Positions 36,641 through 50,164 of a stretch of DNA of 64,000 nucleotides are shown in pieces (within the stretch, counting starts at the first letter, position 1; every line of letters starts with the position of its first letter). The DNA lies in the NCBI GenBank assembly GCA_034509425.1, contig JAVTVJ010000012.1, positions 8,281,001-8,345,000 of the forward strand, in the 5' to 3' direction. The notes under the pieces are model-generated. The model was not told the DNA's origin. It saw only the letters and a program-made list of their open reading frames with translations, and did not search any database. The position numbers and the translations under genes were made by a program. The DNA comes from Eopsaltria australis. Lineage: Eukaryota; Chordata; Aves; Passeriformes; Petroicidae.

Positions 36641-39600
36641 CCTATTCTTACACAATTATACCAATTATTGCTATTTTGCAGCACTGATTTCAAGTTAAGA
36701 AATTATTGCTTTCAGGGTGATTCTAGCTGGAATAGCAGGGCATTATGTTCCTGCCAGCAACACTCATCACCTTTTTCCTAGCTTTACATAGTGCATGTGC
36801 TCTAGGCAAAAGAGATCTCATTATACAAACAAGCATGGCATAGGCAGCTGCACTCCCTGTCTGACCAACTGGCTGCTGTGCAGGGCTGTGCCAGAAAAAC
36901 CTTGCCTAGAACAAGGGCAAAAGTTCCTGGGACTCTGGCTTAACAACAGTGTTGAAATTGCTGGTGGTGGAGATGGGAAGGGATCTGTGGGAGATTTGCT
37001 AACTGTTTTTTGCTGGACCAAATGCCTTTGCTGGGCTTTAAAAAGTTGCTCTCTCTGTGGAATCTGTCAGCTAGAAGGGTTCCTGCATGGAGCACTGAGT
37101 ACTGCCTGCCACAGAGGGCTGAATTCCCAAAGAATGCCTCTCTTCTCAGCAGGTACAGCAAGTCAGAGAAAGGCAAGTGAGACCTTCCCCCTCCACTTTG
37201 CAGGGCTGAATCAAACACACATCCTTGTGCATGCTCACTGAGAGGGAAATCCTTATTTTATGTAAAATTTAATTGCAAGCTGTTGAATTTAGTGTAAAAT
37301 AACCATACAGCAACCTCTGTGGAAGGTTTCTTTTAAAGTGATGTTGGTTTATTGGCAGGTTAGCTAGGGTGAAGGGTGACTTAATGCAGTAGCTAAATAA
37401 ATTGTAGCAGAGCCTTATGGCACATAGGCTGTAGGAACTAAACTAGATGTGAGTACGCAGTCTACAGGTATACAGCAGCTGCTTTTTCTATAGGATATGG
37501 TGTGTTGATGTGTGTCAGGAAATCCCAGAAACTGCAATGACTGAGGCAAGGAGTGAAGGGGGACCTGCATAAACACCTGAAATGTATCAACAAATACAGA
37601 AAGCTGTAGACTGAAAATACATTGGAAGAAATGCCAAGATTCAAATGTACAGAGGAAAGGCAACAGACCTGGGCAGCCCAGCACATAAATAATGCCCCCA
37701 GAAAGGGGTCAGCATCGTGGGGAAGAGCTGGGCAGTGGTGGAAACAGGCACAACCAGAGTAGTCTAGTAGGCAGGAGTAAATCCATTTGCTGTGATTGTC
37801 AGGGACCAGTTTTAAGCTTCTCACTTGATTTCCTTGTAAAGCTAAATCTAACAATACAGAAGTTGATTCCTTGCCTTGATCAAAGAGGGTCAGAGAAGGT
37901 CCTGAATGAGACTGAGCTGGAGAGATTTCAGGCTGACATGAAGGCACAAGAGAGTACTTCGGCAATTATGGCAAGTATGAGGGAGATGAAGCTGCAGTTG
38001 GAGCCAGCTGAGGAGCGCAAACATTTTTCAGTGGTGTAGGTAACAGCAGTCTTTGACAGCCAAGTTCTGCTGGGTAAATGGCCTAACAAAAATCCATGCA
38101 TTTCCTGATCTGTTCTAATACTGCATTACTTTTGTACAATTTCACCCAGTTGCACACCACAGAGGGATCTATCAATGCACTCCCATTTTCCTGTAGTTTC
38201 CTGGAAAGAGCTGGGGTTATCTCTGGGGAATCTGGGCAGTGCAGTGTGGTGATACCAGAGATGGAGCCTGCAAGCCTTCAGCTCAACTCCCTCACCAGCC
38301 AGAGCTGCACCATGGGGAGGCTCATCCCCTTCCATGGCCCACTGCCCGAGGGTTGGAGCTGAAGGATGTGGGCTGCCCCTACAGATGGTAGGATTGCTTA
38401 CCAGTGATGGTTAGGGCAAGAATGCCTTGAATTGTGCTATGTTCTGCTACAGCTGCCTGTGCACCTCTCTCACCTGCAACTGTGATCGTGCTTTTTATAC
38501 GATGCTCCCGAGACTTCAGTATAATTTTCTCCTCTCCCCATCCCCAACCATCGCTCTCGACTGTCAGTGTTTATAATGGCTGTGCACAATTCCTCTGCTC
38601 CTCTCACCCCCACTCCACCCCAGAGGCAGCTGTATTTCCACAGTGAATGAAGCAATTCCTGTATGCATGATTTTAAAGTGCTTTGGGACCCTTTGGGAGA
38701 GAAGGTGCAATTGTACAAGAACAAGATATTATTAAAACAGGAATCTGTGTAATAGGTGATAAATTTTGATACTGTATGTTTAATATAATATGACGGTTGT
38801 AAATCCAGTGAATTACCATAGGTATTTGCTGTGCTGTGTGTTTATGAATTGTTTGGGCAGGTGTTTTCCAAGTCCCAGTTTTTCACACAAAATGTGAGTT
38901 ATAAGACAGTTTAATAATATTCCTTACTAGACTCCAATATGCCACAATTAGCTGCAGAAATGTTATCACTTGATGGCTGAGCTTGGCTGATGATTAAGTT
39001 CATGTATAAGAAGGTAAATGAAAAAAGCAGGATAGAGAAAAAGAGACCTGCACAAGTAAACTTTTAGATCTGCCTTTGATCTCTTACAAGCAAATATCTT
39101 TTAAGGCTGCAGAAATCAATATTTTGAGTATTGTTCAACCTGTATTTTACATGTGCTTCCACATAAGTTAGAAGCAGACTATTTTGATTGCAATAATGAA
39201 ATAGTTCTCTAAAAGTTTATATTCAGTAGTTGAACTATTTATATTTATTGATGTGAAGGGATGTCTGTACTGCACATGTTATTTGAATCAAACCTTGTTG
39301 TATAGCTTTTAAATCAGATCCCAAATAATGTAATTCAGGATTACATCCAGTCAGAATTTCTTATTTTTTACTGACTTCCACATAAAAAGACTTATAAGAC
39401 CTTGAAAAAAATTTTCCCATCTCTGAAGAAGAGATAAGTGCTCTATTTCTCTCTTCCATCTGCTTTTGTACCATGAGCTAAGTCTCAGCCTGAGCTGATG
39501 TTGTGCCAAGAAGCACAGTAGTAAACTATTGAGAGGTAGGGTTGAGGAGAGCTTTAGAGGCTGAAGAGCATCATCTCCATCATTATAGGATTTTGTGAGT

Positions 39601-40059
39601 GCAAACCAGGCTCTCATTAGTTTCATGAAACTGTTTTTTGCTGGTGTTCTTTGGAGTGTGGAGTCCTTTGCTTGCTAAGTAGGTGTTATCAGCTCCAGAG
39701 GGGTTGACATGACTTACACAGCTCTGTAGCCATTGCTGGCACCTTCCAGATGAGTGAAGCTCATGGCACGGTTTCAGGGGTTCTGTGGTCCCACTGCTCC
39801 AGCTGATGTCCAGGGTGGCTGAAAGTCCTGGCCATCACTGCCCACCTCTCCAAGTCCCATCCCACCACAGCTCATGCCTTCCTGAGCGCTCAGGAGCCGA
39901 GCAGCACTGGGATCAGCCCATGGCTGAGTGACACTGGCTCTCACTAGCAGGGTGCTACAAGCTGGTAGCTCAGATGGAGTCTTACTTAAACATTTTCTTT
40001 ACCCTTGACTGGCGTAAGGAAGGCGCCTGCAGCCCGCCCCCTCCCCACACTGAGCCCCG
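36641..40059. other. Intergenic DNA
   Basis: Mixed composition, with GC-richer parts near 37000, 38200 and 39720-40060. Open frames up to 148 codons occur but none resembles a known protein or has supporting splice context. No RNA gene is seen. Confidence 0.55.
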
Positions 40060-40520
40060 TGTATGTGTAAAAGCTGCCCTTGGCCCCAGATGATATGTTT
40101 GCATTTCATAATTGATGCTGAACTCGACTTGAGGCAGATACGAAAGGACGATTTTTTAAACAGATGTTGCAGGTCACTTGTAAGTTATTTGTCAAATAAG
40201 TTTCAGAGCACAAGCCGCTGCTTTTGCCATTGTAACCAAAGGCGTCTGCTGTTCAGCAGCAGTAATTACAAAGCCAGGGCAACGCAGGGAAAATTCATCT
40301 TATTTAAAAGTGTTTTAGTGTCACCAAACAGCTTGCTATGCCATTAGGTGAGTTTTGCTAGACACATTCAAGTTGAGGATTTTAATTTGTTTGAAGTATT
40401 CTCTAAAACAGAATTACGTTGGAGTTTACATAAAATGAGAGAATGACATGAAAAGTTTTAACTTAAGCAGCAAAATATAAAGGCTAATCTTATTTAAAAG
40501 TAATATGTGTGTCTTGATTG
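40060..40520. promoter_or_regulatory. Candidate conserved noncoding element A
   Basis: Repeat-free AT-rich block with TAATTA/TAATT-type homeodomain cores and AGCAGCAGTAATTACAAAG near 40256. Composition and lack of repeats resemble vertebrate developmental enhancers. Conservation could not be tested. Confidence 0.35.
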
Positions 40521-40799
40521 AGTGCCCAGATACACTCAACTGGGACATTTTAGTGGAATCGGTTCTAAGCTGTTACACTGAGTTATACAGAGTAGGTTTT
40601 CCTGAGCTCACATTGCCAGACCTGAAATACTCTTGTGGCTGCATTTAATAAAGAAACAAAAGTCTTGGGTAAGGGGATATGATTTTTTATGACAGAAGGA
40701 ATGCAAATAACTTTTAGTCTCATTGCCTAGACCGGGTTTGGTCTGATTTGATGGAGTTTAATAATGACTTATAACCTGTGCTGACAATGTGCAGACCCG

Positions 40800-41500
40800 C
40801 ACAACGTCATTTAACTCATTTATTCTGCTTGCTGTAAAAACAAAGAGATGGCAAATAAATATATGGAAAGTTCATTGTTTGTCAGAGGGCCCAAGCCAAA
40901 AGTTTTCAGTGACCTTTTAAAATATGGTCCCAGGCTAGTACTAAAATGTCTGTCACTCAGCGCACACACTTGCACAATTTGGCCTTTTAACCCGTGCATC
41001 TTGTTTTTCTCTCTTTCAACTGGTTGTATGAATTTCAAATCAGCTGCAGCTATTTAAGTTTTTGCATTGGAGGATTACTGTAAATTGCAGTCTGACAATT
41101 ACAATGTACAGCGCACAGGAGAGTTATTAATGGATAGGCCTACTGATGGCCTTTCAGCGCTGACGAGGGCCTGGTGTTCCTCACCCATAATTAGATCCAG
41201 TGGTCGGGGTCTGCACGGATGAGGCAGGGAAGGGGGTCGGCCGGGGAGCGCCGCTTTATCAGAGGAAGATATCAATTGATCAGAGATAGTTACTATCGGC
41301 AACGTCTAAATCTCTAATTCACCTTCTTCTTAATGACTTGTATTGGCTTAAGAAGCTAAGTCATTTGACAGCACGGAGCTCGGCTGACAAAGCTGTGCAG
41401 GTGGTTTTAATAGAGGATTTCTGTTGCTTGAGATTTCACTAAAGACGGAGCAACAGTTCAACAGACACAACAGAGGCCAGTAAAAACGCCGGTCTGCTGC
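40800..41500. promoter_or_regulatory. Candidate developmental enhancer (conserved noncoding element B)
   Basis: Dense, repeat-free and enhancer-like. It has GGATTA (41072-41077, OTX/GSC-type), TAATTA (41188-41193), the 10-bp palindrome ATCAATTGAT (41271-41280), TTATCAGAGGAAGATATC with GATA sites beside it, TGACAG (41366-41371, MEIS/TGIF-type), and CAGCTG E-boxes. It may regulate GSC, which lies beyond the DICER1 3' end in human. Function and conservation are inferred only. Confidence 0.45.
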
Positions 41501-41599
41501 TCTGCTCTCTGAGGGTACCAGTGGGGCTCAGGCTGCGCTGAGCCGCCACTCCCATTTACACACAACTTTTTCCTTTTGCAGACCTGAACAAGGGCTTTC

Positions 41600-42130
41600 T
41601 CTGAAGTTTCACTATTTATTTTAAGGAATGAATCTTACATGGGCATAAATTATATGTGACAAATGAAAACCCTTTGGAGGGGGATTTCTTTATTTATTAT
41701 TATTGCCCTATGAAAAATGTTTTCCAGGACATGGTATCCCTGGAAAATAAAATATACTTTTAGGGCAAAGAGAGAGTCCAATGCCCAGGAAAAACCAGTA
41801 AGCTTTGTAAAACCTGAAGACAACAGTTGTTTACCATTGATAACCGAATGCAAGCCAAGTGCTTACATTAGACATGGCTTTATGAACCAAAATGTCAGCT
41901 TTTTAATGAAGTAACCCAAGAAGCAATGGCTTTGTGCTTAGATTATCACAGTGTAAATCCAATAAGAGACGGGCACCTAACACCCCAAGGCGCTGTTGAT
42001 CCAGCCCTGCTCCTTTCTAGAAGGATTACAATCACCTGCTGGGAAGTTTTCCATGCAGTAAAGCTGGTAGCCAAACTCATATTCACAGTATGTCCCAGAG
42101 ACTTTTTATTATTATTATTATTCAGATGAT
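41600..42130. promoter_or_regulatory. Candidate conserved noncoding element C
   Basis: Repeat-free AT-rich block, with an ATT microsatellite at its 3' edge (about 42107-42121). It continues the repeat-poor interval that starts at 40060. Confidence 0.35.
42107..42121. repeat. (ATT)n microsatellite
   Basis: Five ATT units in tandem. Confidence 0.85.
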
Positions 42131-42809
42131 GTATACACATGGGAAATATAGGTTTGAGTCTGTTAAGGCTCTTTTTGGGGGTAAACATTTGTTTAAAATC
42201 TTGTTCCAATCTCTTAACACATATTGAAGTAAAATCTAATTGAGTAGATCACTGGCGTAGGCAGAACTTTCTGTTGTTGTTCTTGAGGGAGAGCTCAACA
42301 GAAAAGCACGTTTGTGTGACTTTGCATTGTAGCCCTGAGTGGAAACATATTTATCAGCACAAAGCCTGCTATTTTAAGCTCTTCTGGAACTAGAAAAACT
42401 GATGGACATTTCTTCTGGTTTCACCACCAGGTTCATGACCTCACTCCCAATACCACTTCTGGTTTCTACTTGTGAGCTGTTTGTACTTCCAGTGAACTTG
42501 CAACCCAACTCTGTAAGCTTTGGATTTGCAGCTTCTAGGTTGAGGACCACTGGCCTGAAGTGTTAAGAATAAATACACTGTGCACCTGTAGCATGATGTT
42601 ATCTCAAGATCTCCAAGTACTTTTCAAAACTTGCTAATTATGGTTTATAAAGCTCTGAGTGTTCTATCAGAGGAGAAAACAAAGGCAGGGGGAAATAAGT
42701 ACTCTCCCAAAAGCAATAAATTGTTAAATGGTTCATTAAGTAATTTGCTCAACCAAGTTTATAGACTGAGCTAGAGTATGGATTGAAATCCTGGTCCTTT
42801 GATGGTGAA
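42131..42809. other. Intergenic DNA
   Basis: Unique sequence between the enhancer-like cluster and a CR1 copy. No gene is seen. Confidence 0.6.
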
Positions 42810-43590
42810 AGTCATAGAATCACCAAATTATTTAGGTTGAAAAAAACCTCCAAGATCATCCAGTTCAATCTTGGACTGATCACCTCCTTGTCCACCTAGA
42901 CCCCAGCACTAAGTGCCATGTCCAGTCATTTCTTGAACACCTCCAGGGATGGTGATTCCACCACCTCCCTGGGAAGCCTAATACAAAACTCCTTCAGAGA
43001 AAAAATTCTTCCTGGTATCTAAACCTCCTATGACACAGCTTGGGACTATATCCTCTTGTCCTATCACTTGTTGCCAGGGAGGAGACACCAATCCCCACCT
43101 GGCTAGAAACTCTTTTCATGTGGTTGTAGAAAGTGGTAATGTCCTTTCTGAGCCTCGTTTTCTTCAGACACTAAACACCCCCAGCTCCCTCAGCTGCTCC
43201 TCACAGGACTTGTGCTCCATTCCCTTCCCCAGTTCCACTGCCCTTCTCTGGACACGTTCCAGCCCCTCAATGTCTTTCTTGTCCTGAGGGGCCCAGAACT
43301 GAGCACAGGATTCAAGGTGTGGCCTCACCAGTGCTGAGTACAAGAGGACAATCCCTGCCCTGCTCCTGCTGGCCACACCATTGCTGACACAAGCCAGGAT
43401 GCCATTGGCCTTCTTGGCTACCTGGGCACATGCAGCTCATGTTCAGCTGCTGCCAACCAGCACCCCCAGGTCCTTTTTCTGTGGGCAGCTTACTAGAGAC
43501 TCTGCACCCAGCCTGTAGAGTTACTTGGGGTTGTTGTGACCAATTGCAACAATTGGCCTTGAACCTCATTCTGTTGACCTCAGCTCATCA
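42810..43590 (-). mobile_element. CR1 LINE 3' portion (RT C-terminus and 3' UTR)
   Basis: Minus-strand translation gives the CR1 ORF2 C-terminal region: PTEKGPGGAG-type start, then [40 protein letters not shown], and LRELGVFS. The + strand starts with the complement of the 3' tail (TCATAGAATCACCAAATTAT). Part of the segment lies in shifted frames. About 780 bp, 5' truncated. Confidence 0.92.
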
Positions 43591-46500
43591 ATCCATCAGA
43601 GCCACTGGCTTCAGTGTACTCAGGAGCTCACCAGCATTTTATTTTGCTTTACATGAGGATAGTACCCAGAAGCCCAAGACACAGATAATTATCACATAAT
43701 TATAAACTTCTGTCATTAAAATGAGAGCTGTCATTTTGGAGCTGACTAACCAAGATAGTTGGGGTGTCAGTGTCATCCCGAATTTAATGTGCATGTACCA
43801 GAAGAGAGCTAACTGGAGAATGGTGCTGAGGTGGAGGGCTGCCTTTCTGTACAATGAAGCAAAACAAAAGCATGGTGATAGCACTTGTCTTCAACTCAAG
43901 ATGTTCCTATTCTGCCATGAATGATGAGGGATGCCCGACAATTACTTTTTGGGATAGGTGTGTAGGTCAGCTGTTTGTTATTAAAAATTGTTTTATTTTA
44001 GAATTGCCTGTGCTTATGCCCTTAGACTTCTGCTTTTTCTGTTTGAAGTTTCGTGGCGAAGGGAAGGTTTCTTCACTCGTTTTCAGAATAATCCCCACGG
44101 TGAAAAGCTATTACTGACATCTTTGGATGCTATTATTTAGTCACAAACTACTGGCAATGGTGAGGGCAATAAGCGGTGTGGTTCTTCAAGATCCTGGCAC
44201 ACCACAGAAAGATATTTTCCTCCTGTCATGTGTCTTGTGTCATCTGCCAGGTACTGGTGCTGGGGCATGCCTGTGTGTCCACCACGTTGTCTGCAACTAC
44301 CTGCCAAATAGACAAAAGTCAGGTTTCTCACTGAGGAAGAGTTTGGCAACAAGAATCAAGCACAACCTGTTCTCTTGCTGTGAGTCTGTCTCTTTTACTA
44401 TTTAATTTTTGCTCAAATACAGGTTGGAATATTCAATTTTATTTTGCTTTACCCATGTTGAGGGACTTGGTGAAAGAATTGTTCGGGAGGTAAAGAGCAA
44501 ACCTTGATCACTCAGACTTTAAAGGTGTCAGTTTTGGCACATTTTGAGGGCTTGAATCAGGGGGGCCACATTCTTTACTCATGTTAAAAGGGGAACCTCT
44601 GCTGACTCAGTCAAGCTCTGTTCATTTATGCAGAGAAGATAGGGCCCAGTGGTTTGCTCTGTAATGGTTTCCATAAGAGACATCTCGGCTCACTCCCTGT
44701 AATAGTCTGTGTGGTGTGAATAATCGCAATCTGTTAGCAATTTTGAGCAAGCCTGTTAGCACCATGAGCTGATCAGCTGAGTTTTGCAGAGATGTCGCTG
44801 AGCTGTTCTGTCTCTCTCAGTCTTTTTGCTCTGGCAGTTCATCTCTTCCTACAGGGCAGCATAATGTGGGTGCTGCTGGTTTTAGGTGACTCTTCCCCCT
44901 TTTGGTTGCCAGTCATGACTGTGCCCAACTGTGTAATACTTCAATTCAAACATGCCTGTTCAGTTCACTGGCTTTGAGGGTAGTTGTTCCCTTGCTTAGT
45001 GCCCATTAGCTAATGACATTGGGATAAGCTGGTCACAAGAGGGTACATGATTGGTGACCTGATTCTGCCAGGGTGCCCATGAACCATGATCAAAATATGG
45101 TTTTGTCTGTGCACTGGAATTTGTGTCTACACCTCATGCTTCTTCCCCAAGTAAAAAATGTCACTAATTCAATCTTTAGTACATATATATTGTACATATA
45201 CACATATATACACACACACTCTAAGAGGGTTCATCTATGACTTGCATGTCAAACATCTGAAGACAAAGCAAAGAAAACCACCAGCTCTCCAGCTTCTGAA
45301 GTGAAGCACTGCTGCAAAAAGTATTTTAATGAATAACTGACTTCTGTCTTAGTGGTGCCTTCATCTTTTTATTCCTTTTTAAAATAAAGTCTGTTTTCAC
45401 TGTTTTGCTATACTGTTAACAGACGGATACACTCAAAATGTTGGCAGTTATGTTCAAGACTGGATTAATATAGGTTTGTTATTTTACTAGCATATCCAAA
45501 GGCAAATATTCCTACTAGACTCCACCCTTCAGCTGTGAAGCAGGTTGTAAATCAGTCTCTTTTTTGTTGTTTTTAAAGTAGTTTAGGGGCTTTAAAATGG
45601 TATTTAACATTATTACAGTCTGCTTGAATATTGTACAATTTCTAACTATTTCTTCTTTTTTTATATCCACTTTCCTGACACTCAGAAGCTTCTAAAGAAA
45701 ACAGTGCAGTCACTGCTAATGCCAAGGTGTAGCAGAAGTGCTTATACTGTTCTTGATGACTGCTCTCCCCCAAGTATTGAGCTGCTATAATTTTTGGCTT
45801 GCTAGGAAAACCCAACATTTACAGAGGGAAAGAATGAAGGCCGGGCTTTCAGATTTTGTCTTTAAGGCTGGAATGGGTAAATTTATCATTGTGCCATTCC
45901 CTGGGTAAGCTCTAGTAGGTGCAGAGTCAACGGTCCTTGTCCCTTTGCTGCCATCCTTAATGTATCACTAAGACTATGGAAAAAATATTCTGCATCTGGA
46001 AATATGGAAGGAAATGGCTACTTGATCAGGAGCCAGCAGTTCTGATCCTAGCACACATTCAGACACATCCATCAAGCACTCCATGACCTGTGAAAATTAT
46101 ATCCTAAAATACTCTTTTCATGTGTTTCTATTTTGAAATTTCGGTCTCTGGGTTTATTGTCTTTCCTCAAAGTCAGAGGAAAATGTAACCTGGGTGCTGG
46201 AGGAAACTGTTGTTTGAGCTGATCTTAAGATTCTTGACTGATTCTAAAAATAGGGCCTGCCTATCCATTAAGATAAGACTGAAACTCTGGTGACATTAAG
46301 CACAGCTATAAGAGCTTTGGTGTTCTGGTCTGTAAAAAAAAAGCCCATCCTGTCTAGCAGGGCCATTGTGCTGGTCTGGTCTCTTAGACCTGGGTGAGAG
46401 GTTCCAGTCTATCAGATGTCACCTCCCACCATGGCCAAACAGCTACTGTCCCCAGAGGGAGAGAACAAGTGAACATATGATGTTTCAGAGCTCCACTTGA

Positions 46501-48029
46501 GTACCCTGGAAAGCAAATCTGCTTCTTGCTCACCTCGTTCTCTTCTGATTTCATGTCCCTGAACTCTCTTGTGCTACTTGTTTTCATTTTCTTTGCAAGG
46601 CTCCCCTTATCTGGACTCCTGCTGGATCTCATGTTCCCGTTCACATCCTGCCCTCTGCTGGGAGGGCACCTGGGATCAGTGCAGCCTGTGCTGGGAGCAC
46701 TCAGCCTCACTGACGGGTCTGCATCTGTGCACAACATGCTGTGCAAACCCAAGGCTGCTGGCTATGTCGGTAGCATGTTTAGAGTTTCCCAAATGTGAAG
46801 ACTAAAAGGTGAAAAAGATTATCATTTTGCAATCCCTGTAATCTAATCACTGTGTAGGCTGACATCCAACCTTGCTTTCCTGCCCTCCCAGTGCTGTGTT
46901 CCTGCCCCTGCCGCCCCAGCAGCAGTGTGTGCAGCCTTCTCACTGAGCTGGCCAAGGGAACTTTTCTCATCACAGCCTGTCTTTAGGTATTTTTCTGTTT
47001 TAAGGTCTTGGTAGATTTAAGCTAGATCAGGTTCCCCATCTGACCTACTGCGTAACTTCAGGAGCACTGGCATCAACAGGAGGGAAAGGCAGGGCTACTG
47101 GAGGCAGGGGAAGCATGAGCCAACACCAATCTCCCCTGCCCCTGGTTGTGAGCTTCTGTGTGACCTCTGCCGTGTGCTCCCAACCTGTGTCTCCCGTCAC
47201 ACCAGCCATGGCAGCATCACCAGGACCAGCTGCAGACCTGGTGCTCAGGTTACTCAGTGAGCTGATGTGTCTGTGTAGAGCCCTGTGGTCCCAGCACAGG
47301 GAACTCACTGGAAGTGGTTGACAGTGGACAGGCAAGGGAGAGTTGGGCCATTTCTCTCAGGTTGACAGTGGGTCAGAAGGTGTGGTGTGAAACTGGACCT
47401 GCATGAAGGCACGAGTCAAAGCACTAGCTCAGCATCCTCATGTCAGACACAAGCAAGCATTTAACAGTTTACCTTGAGGATGGGACAGAAGCAATTTACT
47501 CAGTGCTTCTGCAGGTATCAGTCTGTGCTGACGCTCGCTCCCCGCTCCCCATCCACTACGCACACGCACAAACACACACAATGACTTCTTTGTTGGAGTG
47601 GAGAAATGCTCCACGGGGAGCTGCACATCCCAGAATGCAGCTCTGTTTGCGTCTAGAGCCGTGATGGATCACTGTGGGGAACCTTAAATCTCTGCAGTGC
47701 TCAGATCTCTATCAAAAAGGAGGGCAGCTGGAGTACGCTCCATTTAATGCAAACTGCACGTATAGCTGGATTCCTCACCACCTTGTCAGTGCCACCCCAG
47801 CTGCCAAGGCCTGAGACCCCTGAGTCTACTGAAACCAAAGGCAGGCGAGCATTTTCTTTGACTTGGATGCAGGTATTTTAAAGGGAACATGGGAAATAAT
47901 TAACACATAATTAACCTGTGGAACTTTCTGCCAGGAAGTATTACTGAGGCCAACCGCTCTGCAGGGTTAGGAATTTATATGAATAATAAGAGGTCCAAAG
48001 TGGAAAAGGTATCAGCCTTCAAAGTAGGG
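43591..48029. other. Intergenic DNA
   Basis: No gene is recognised. It contains a TA/CA-rich microsatellite (45181-45220) and GC-richer stretches near 46600-47640 with chance open frames on both strands. Confidence 0.55.
45181..45220. repeat. AT/AC dinucleotide microsatellite
   Basis: Alternating purine-pyrimidine run of TA and CA units over 40 bp, interrupted by TGTAC. Confidence 0.85.
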
Positions 48030-48440
48030 AGGACATCATTAAACGAAGTGAGTTAAGGAGATGGTTTTCTTATGAATAAATTATTTTCTAGTGGTCTATT
48101 GTGGGATGTCTGTTGCATTCCTGTGAACTCTCTGGGAATAACTACTGATGAAGACAGTAGAGCACTGGTCTGATCCACTCTGTCAAGCACATTTCCTATT
48201 AAATATACAGTATTGCAGATGTACGTACTCTAGAGCTATTAAAGCAGCGCTCACCCTGGTTCTTTCTGTGCTCTGGAAAATAACTGCTTGTTCAAACAAT
48301 GTAAAAAATAATATCTTATTGTATCCTAGATCTGTCACTCTTGTAGATTGTCATTATTTGAATGCTTCATTGTCACTCCATGTCGCTGGCAAGTTGTTCT
48401 TTAGAAATGAAAACAGATATATGGAGGTAGCCAGTCTGTT
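48030..48440. promoter_or_regulatory. Candidate conserved noncoding element D
   Basis: Repeat-free AT-rich block with long stop-poor stretches in all frames and few CpG decay signs. It looks constrained by eye, but no alignment is available. Confidence 0.3.
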
Positions 48441-48649
48441 CAGGGGGTGAGCCACACACAGCTGTCAGAACAGATCAGACTGGAAGGCTGCCCTGCCCAG
48501 GAAGGACCTTTGCAGTGCTCTGGAGGTGTCTGAGAAAAGAACATAAGCAATGGAGCAAGTGAAGAGTTATCCTTTCTGGTAAATGATCTAATTGTGGGAC
48601 TTCATATCTTGTGGATTCCTTGTGGAGCTTCAGGTTATGTCCCCACCAC

Positions 48650-48800
48650 AGGGATTAATACACATTTAAATTTTTATTCCTTCTTGAATCCTTTTTATAT
48701 TTTGGCCTTCACTACAGGCTGTAGCAGTGTCATCCCATGTTGTCTCACCTTCTGGGTAAGAAGGTGCCTCCTCTTGGTTGTTCTGAGTTTGCTTGGCCCA
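48650..48800. repeat. Old LINE-type amniote repeat fragment
   Basis: Phrases such as TTTTGGCCTTCACTACAGGC and AAGAAGGTGCCTCCTCTTGG resemble the internal part of an ancient, widely dispersed amniote LINE 3' region. The family name is not assigned. Confidence 0.45.
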
Positions 48801-49004
48801 GTCCCATAGGATGGACTAGAGTGAACTGTCATTCCCACAAGATATTATGGCCCCAGGGGCATTTCTCGTACCTTCATCTTCCTATCTCCTCACAGTTTTT
48901 CACCCAGAAGATCCAGAGACATCTCAGAGCATCTGTTGCTCCCTTACTCTCCTCTTCCAAAGAAGAGCTGAAGTACCTCTACTCAGATGGGCTCAGCAAG
49001 AGAC

Positions 49005-49560
49005 ACAGAATTACGGAATGGGTCAGGTTGGAAGGCACCACAGTGGGTCATCTGGTCCAACCTCCCTGCTCAAGCAGGATCATCCCAGAGCTCAGGGCAC
49101 AGGATTGTGTCCAGACAGTTCTGGAATATCTCCAGTGAGGGAGACTCCACAGACTCTCTGGACATTCTCTTCCAGTGTGTGGTAACTGCCCAGTAAGGAA
49201 GTTCTTCCTCAAATTCAGATGGAACTTCCTGTGCATCATTTCCTGCCCTTGCCCCTTGTCCTATTGCTCAGGGCCACTGAGCAGAGCCTGGATCCATCCT
49301 CTTGACATGCCCCCTTTCAGATACTTTTATACATTGATAAGGTCCCCTCTCAGCTGTTTCTTCTCAAGGCTGAACAGGCCCAAGTCTCTCAGCCTTTCCT
49401 AACAAGAGAGGTGCTCCAGTCCCCTCATCATCTTTGTGGTCTCTGCTGGACCTGTGCCTGGAGCTCCATGTCCCTCTTGTACCAAGGAGCCCAGAATTGG
49501 ACCCAGCACTCCAGATGTACCTCTCCAGGGCTGACAATGGGGCAAGGCTTGCAAATATTT
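49005..49560 (-). mobile_element. CR1 LINE 3' portion
   Basis: Minus-strand translation carries CR1 ORF2 C-terminal phrases across frames ([25 protein letters not shown]). The + strand begins with the complement of the tail (ACGGAATGGGTCAGGTTGG). It differs in sequence from the copy at 42810, so it belongs to another CR1 subfamily. Confidence 0.9.
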
Positions 49561-50164
49561 ATACTTTTGCACCCCAGGTGCAGTAGGTTTGACTTTCTTT
49601 ACTCCTTGACATTGCAAGAGATCTAAGCTGTTGCCATCTACTTTCCCTGTACCATTTGTGATTTCACACACTTCTATCGTATCTGCTCGTCTTTGCCACC
49701 CCAATAAAATTAAGTAATTTCTTTTCAAAGTGCCTTTTCCATTGACTGCTTCCATGTGTGAAAGTTCCAAATATCCTTGTCTTTCACTGCTCTCCATGCC
49801 CTTTTCTCCAATATTCTTTTGCCTTTCCCTTTTGAATTCTCCTGCATCCTGCTAGAGACAGGGTAGCCAAAACAGCATCAGAGATTTACAATGTAGGAAC
49901 ATTGTGCATTTACACAGTGGGACAATGAGCACTGTGGTTGTGTTCTCCTGACCCCAAGATCACGATTGCTCTTCAGACCACTGTGAAACCCAGAGCTGAT
50001 ATTTTCAGAGGACAAACCGCAATGAGTCCCAGTTCTGTTCCCTAAGCAGTTTTTGAGCCTGCCTAAGGAGAACAACACCATTAACAACTCCTTGCGTCAA
50101 CTCCTTGTGGGTATTTTCTCTCCACTGCACAAATGAAAAATGGTTCTTCTAAATTTTTCACAAG
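49561..50164. other. Intergenic DNA
   Basis: No gene or known repeat is recognised. Confidence 0.55.

Noticed and set aside
36795..37241. 148-codon + strand open frame with several Cys
   Set aside because: Unrecognised composition; opposite-strand frames are similarly open; no gene context.
37692..38039. 115-codon + strand frame with a charged C-terminal helix-like part
   Set aside because: No homologue recognised and no splice or regulatory context; treated as chance.
42810..43590. Possible host gene because of a long, protein-like minus-strand frame ([20 protein letters not shown])
   Set aside because: It is the C-terminus of CR1 ORF2, with the CR1 3' tail next to it.
46384..46798. Overlapping open frames of 90-122 codons on both strands
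   Set aside because: GC-richer sequence lowers stop frequency; nothing resembles a protein family.
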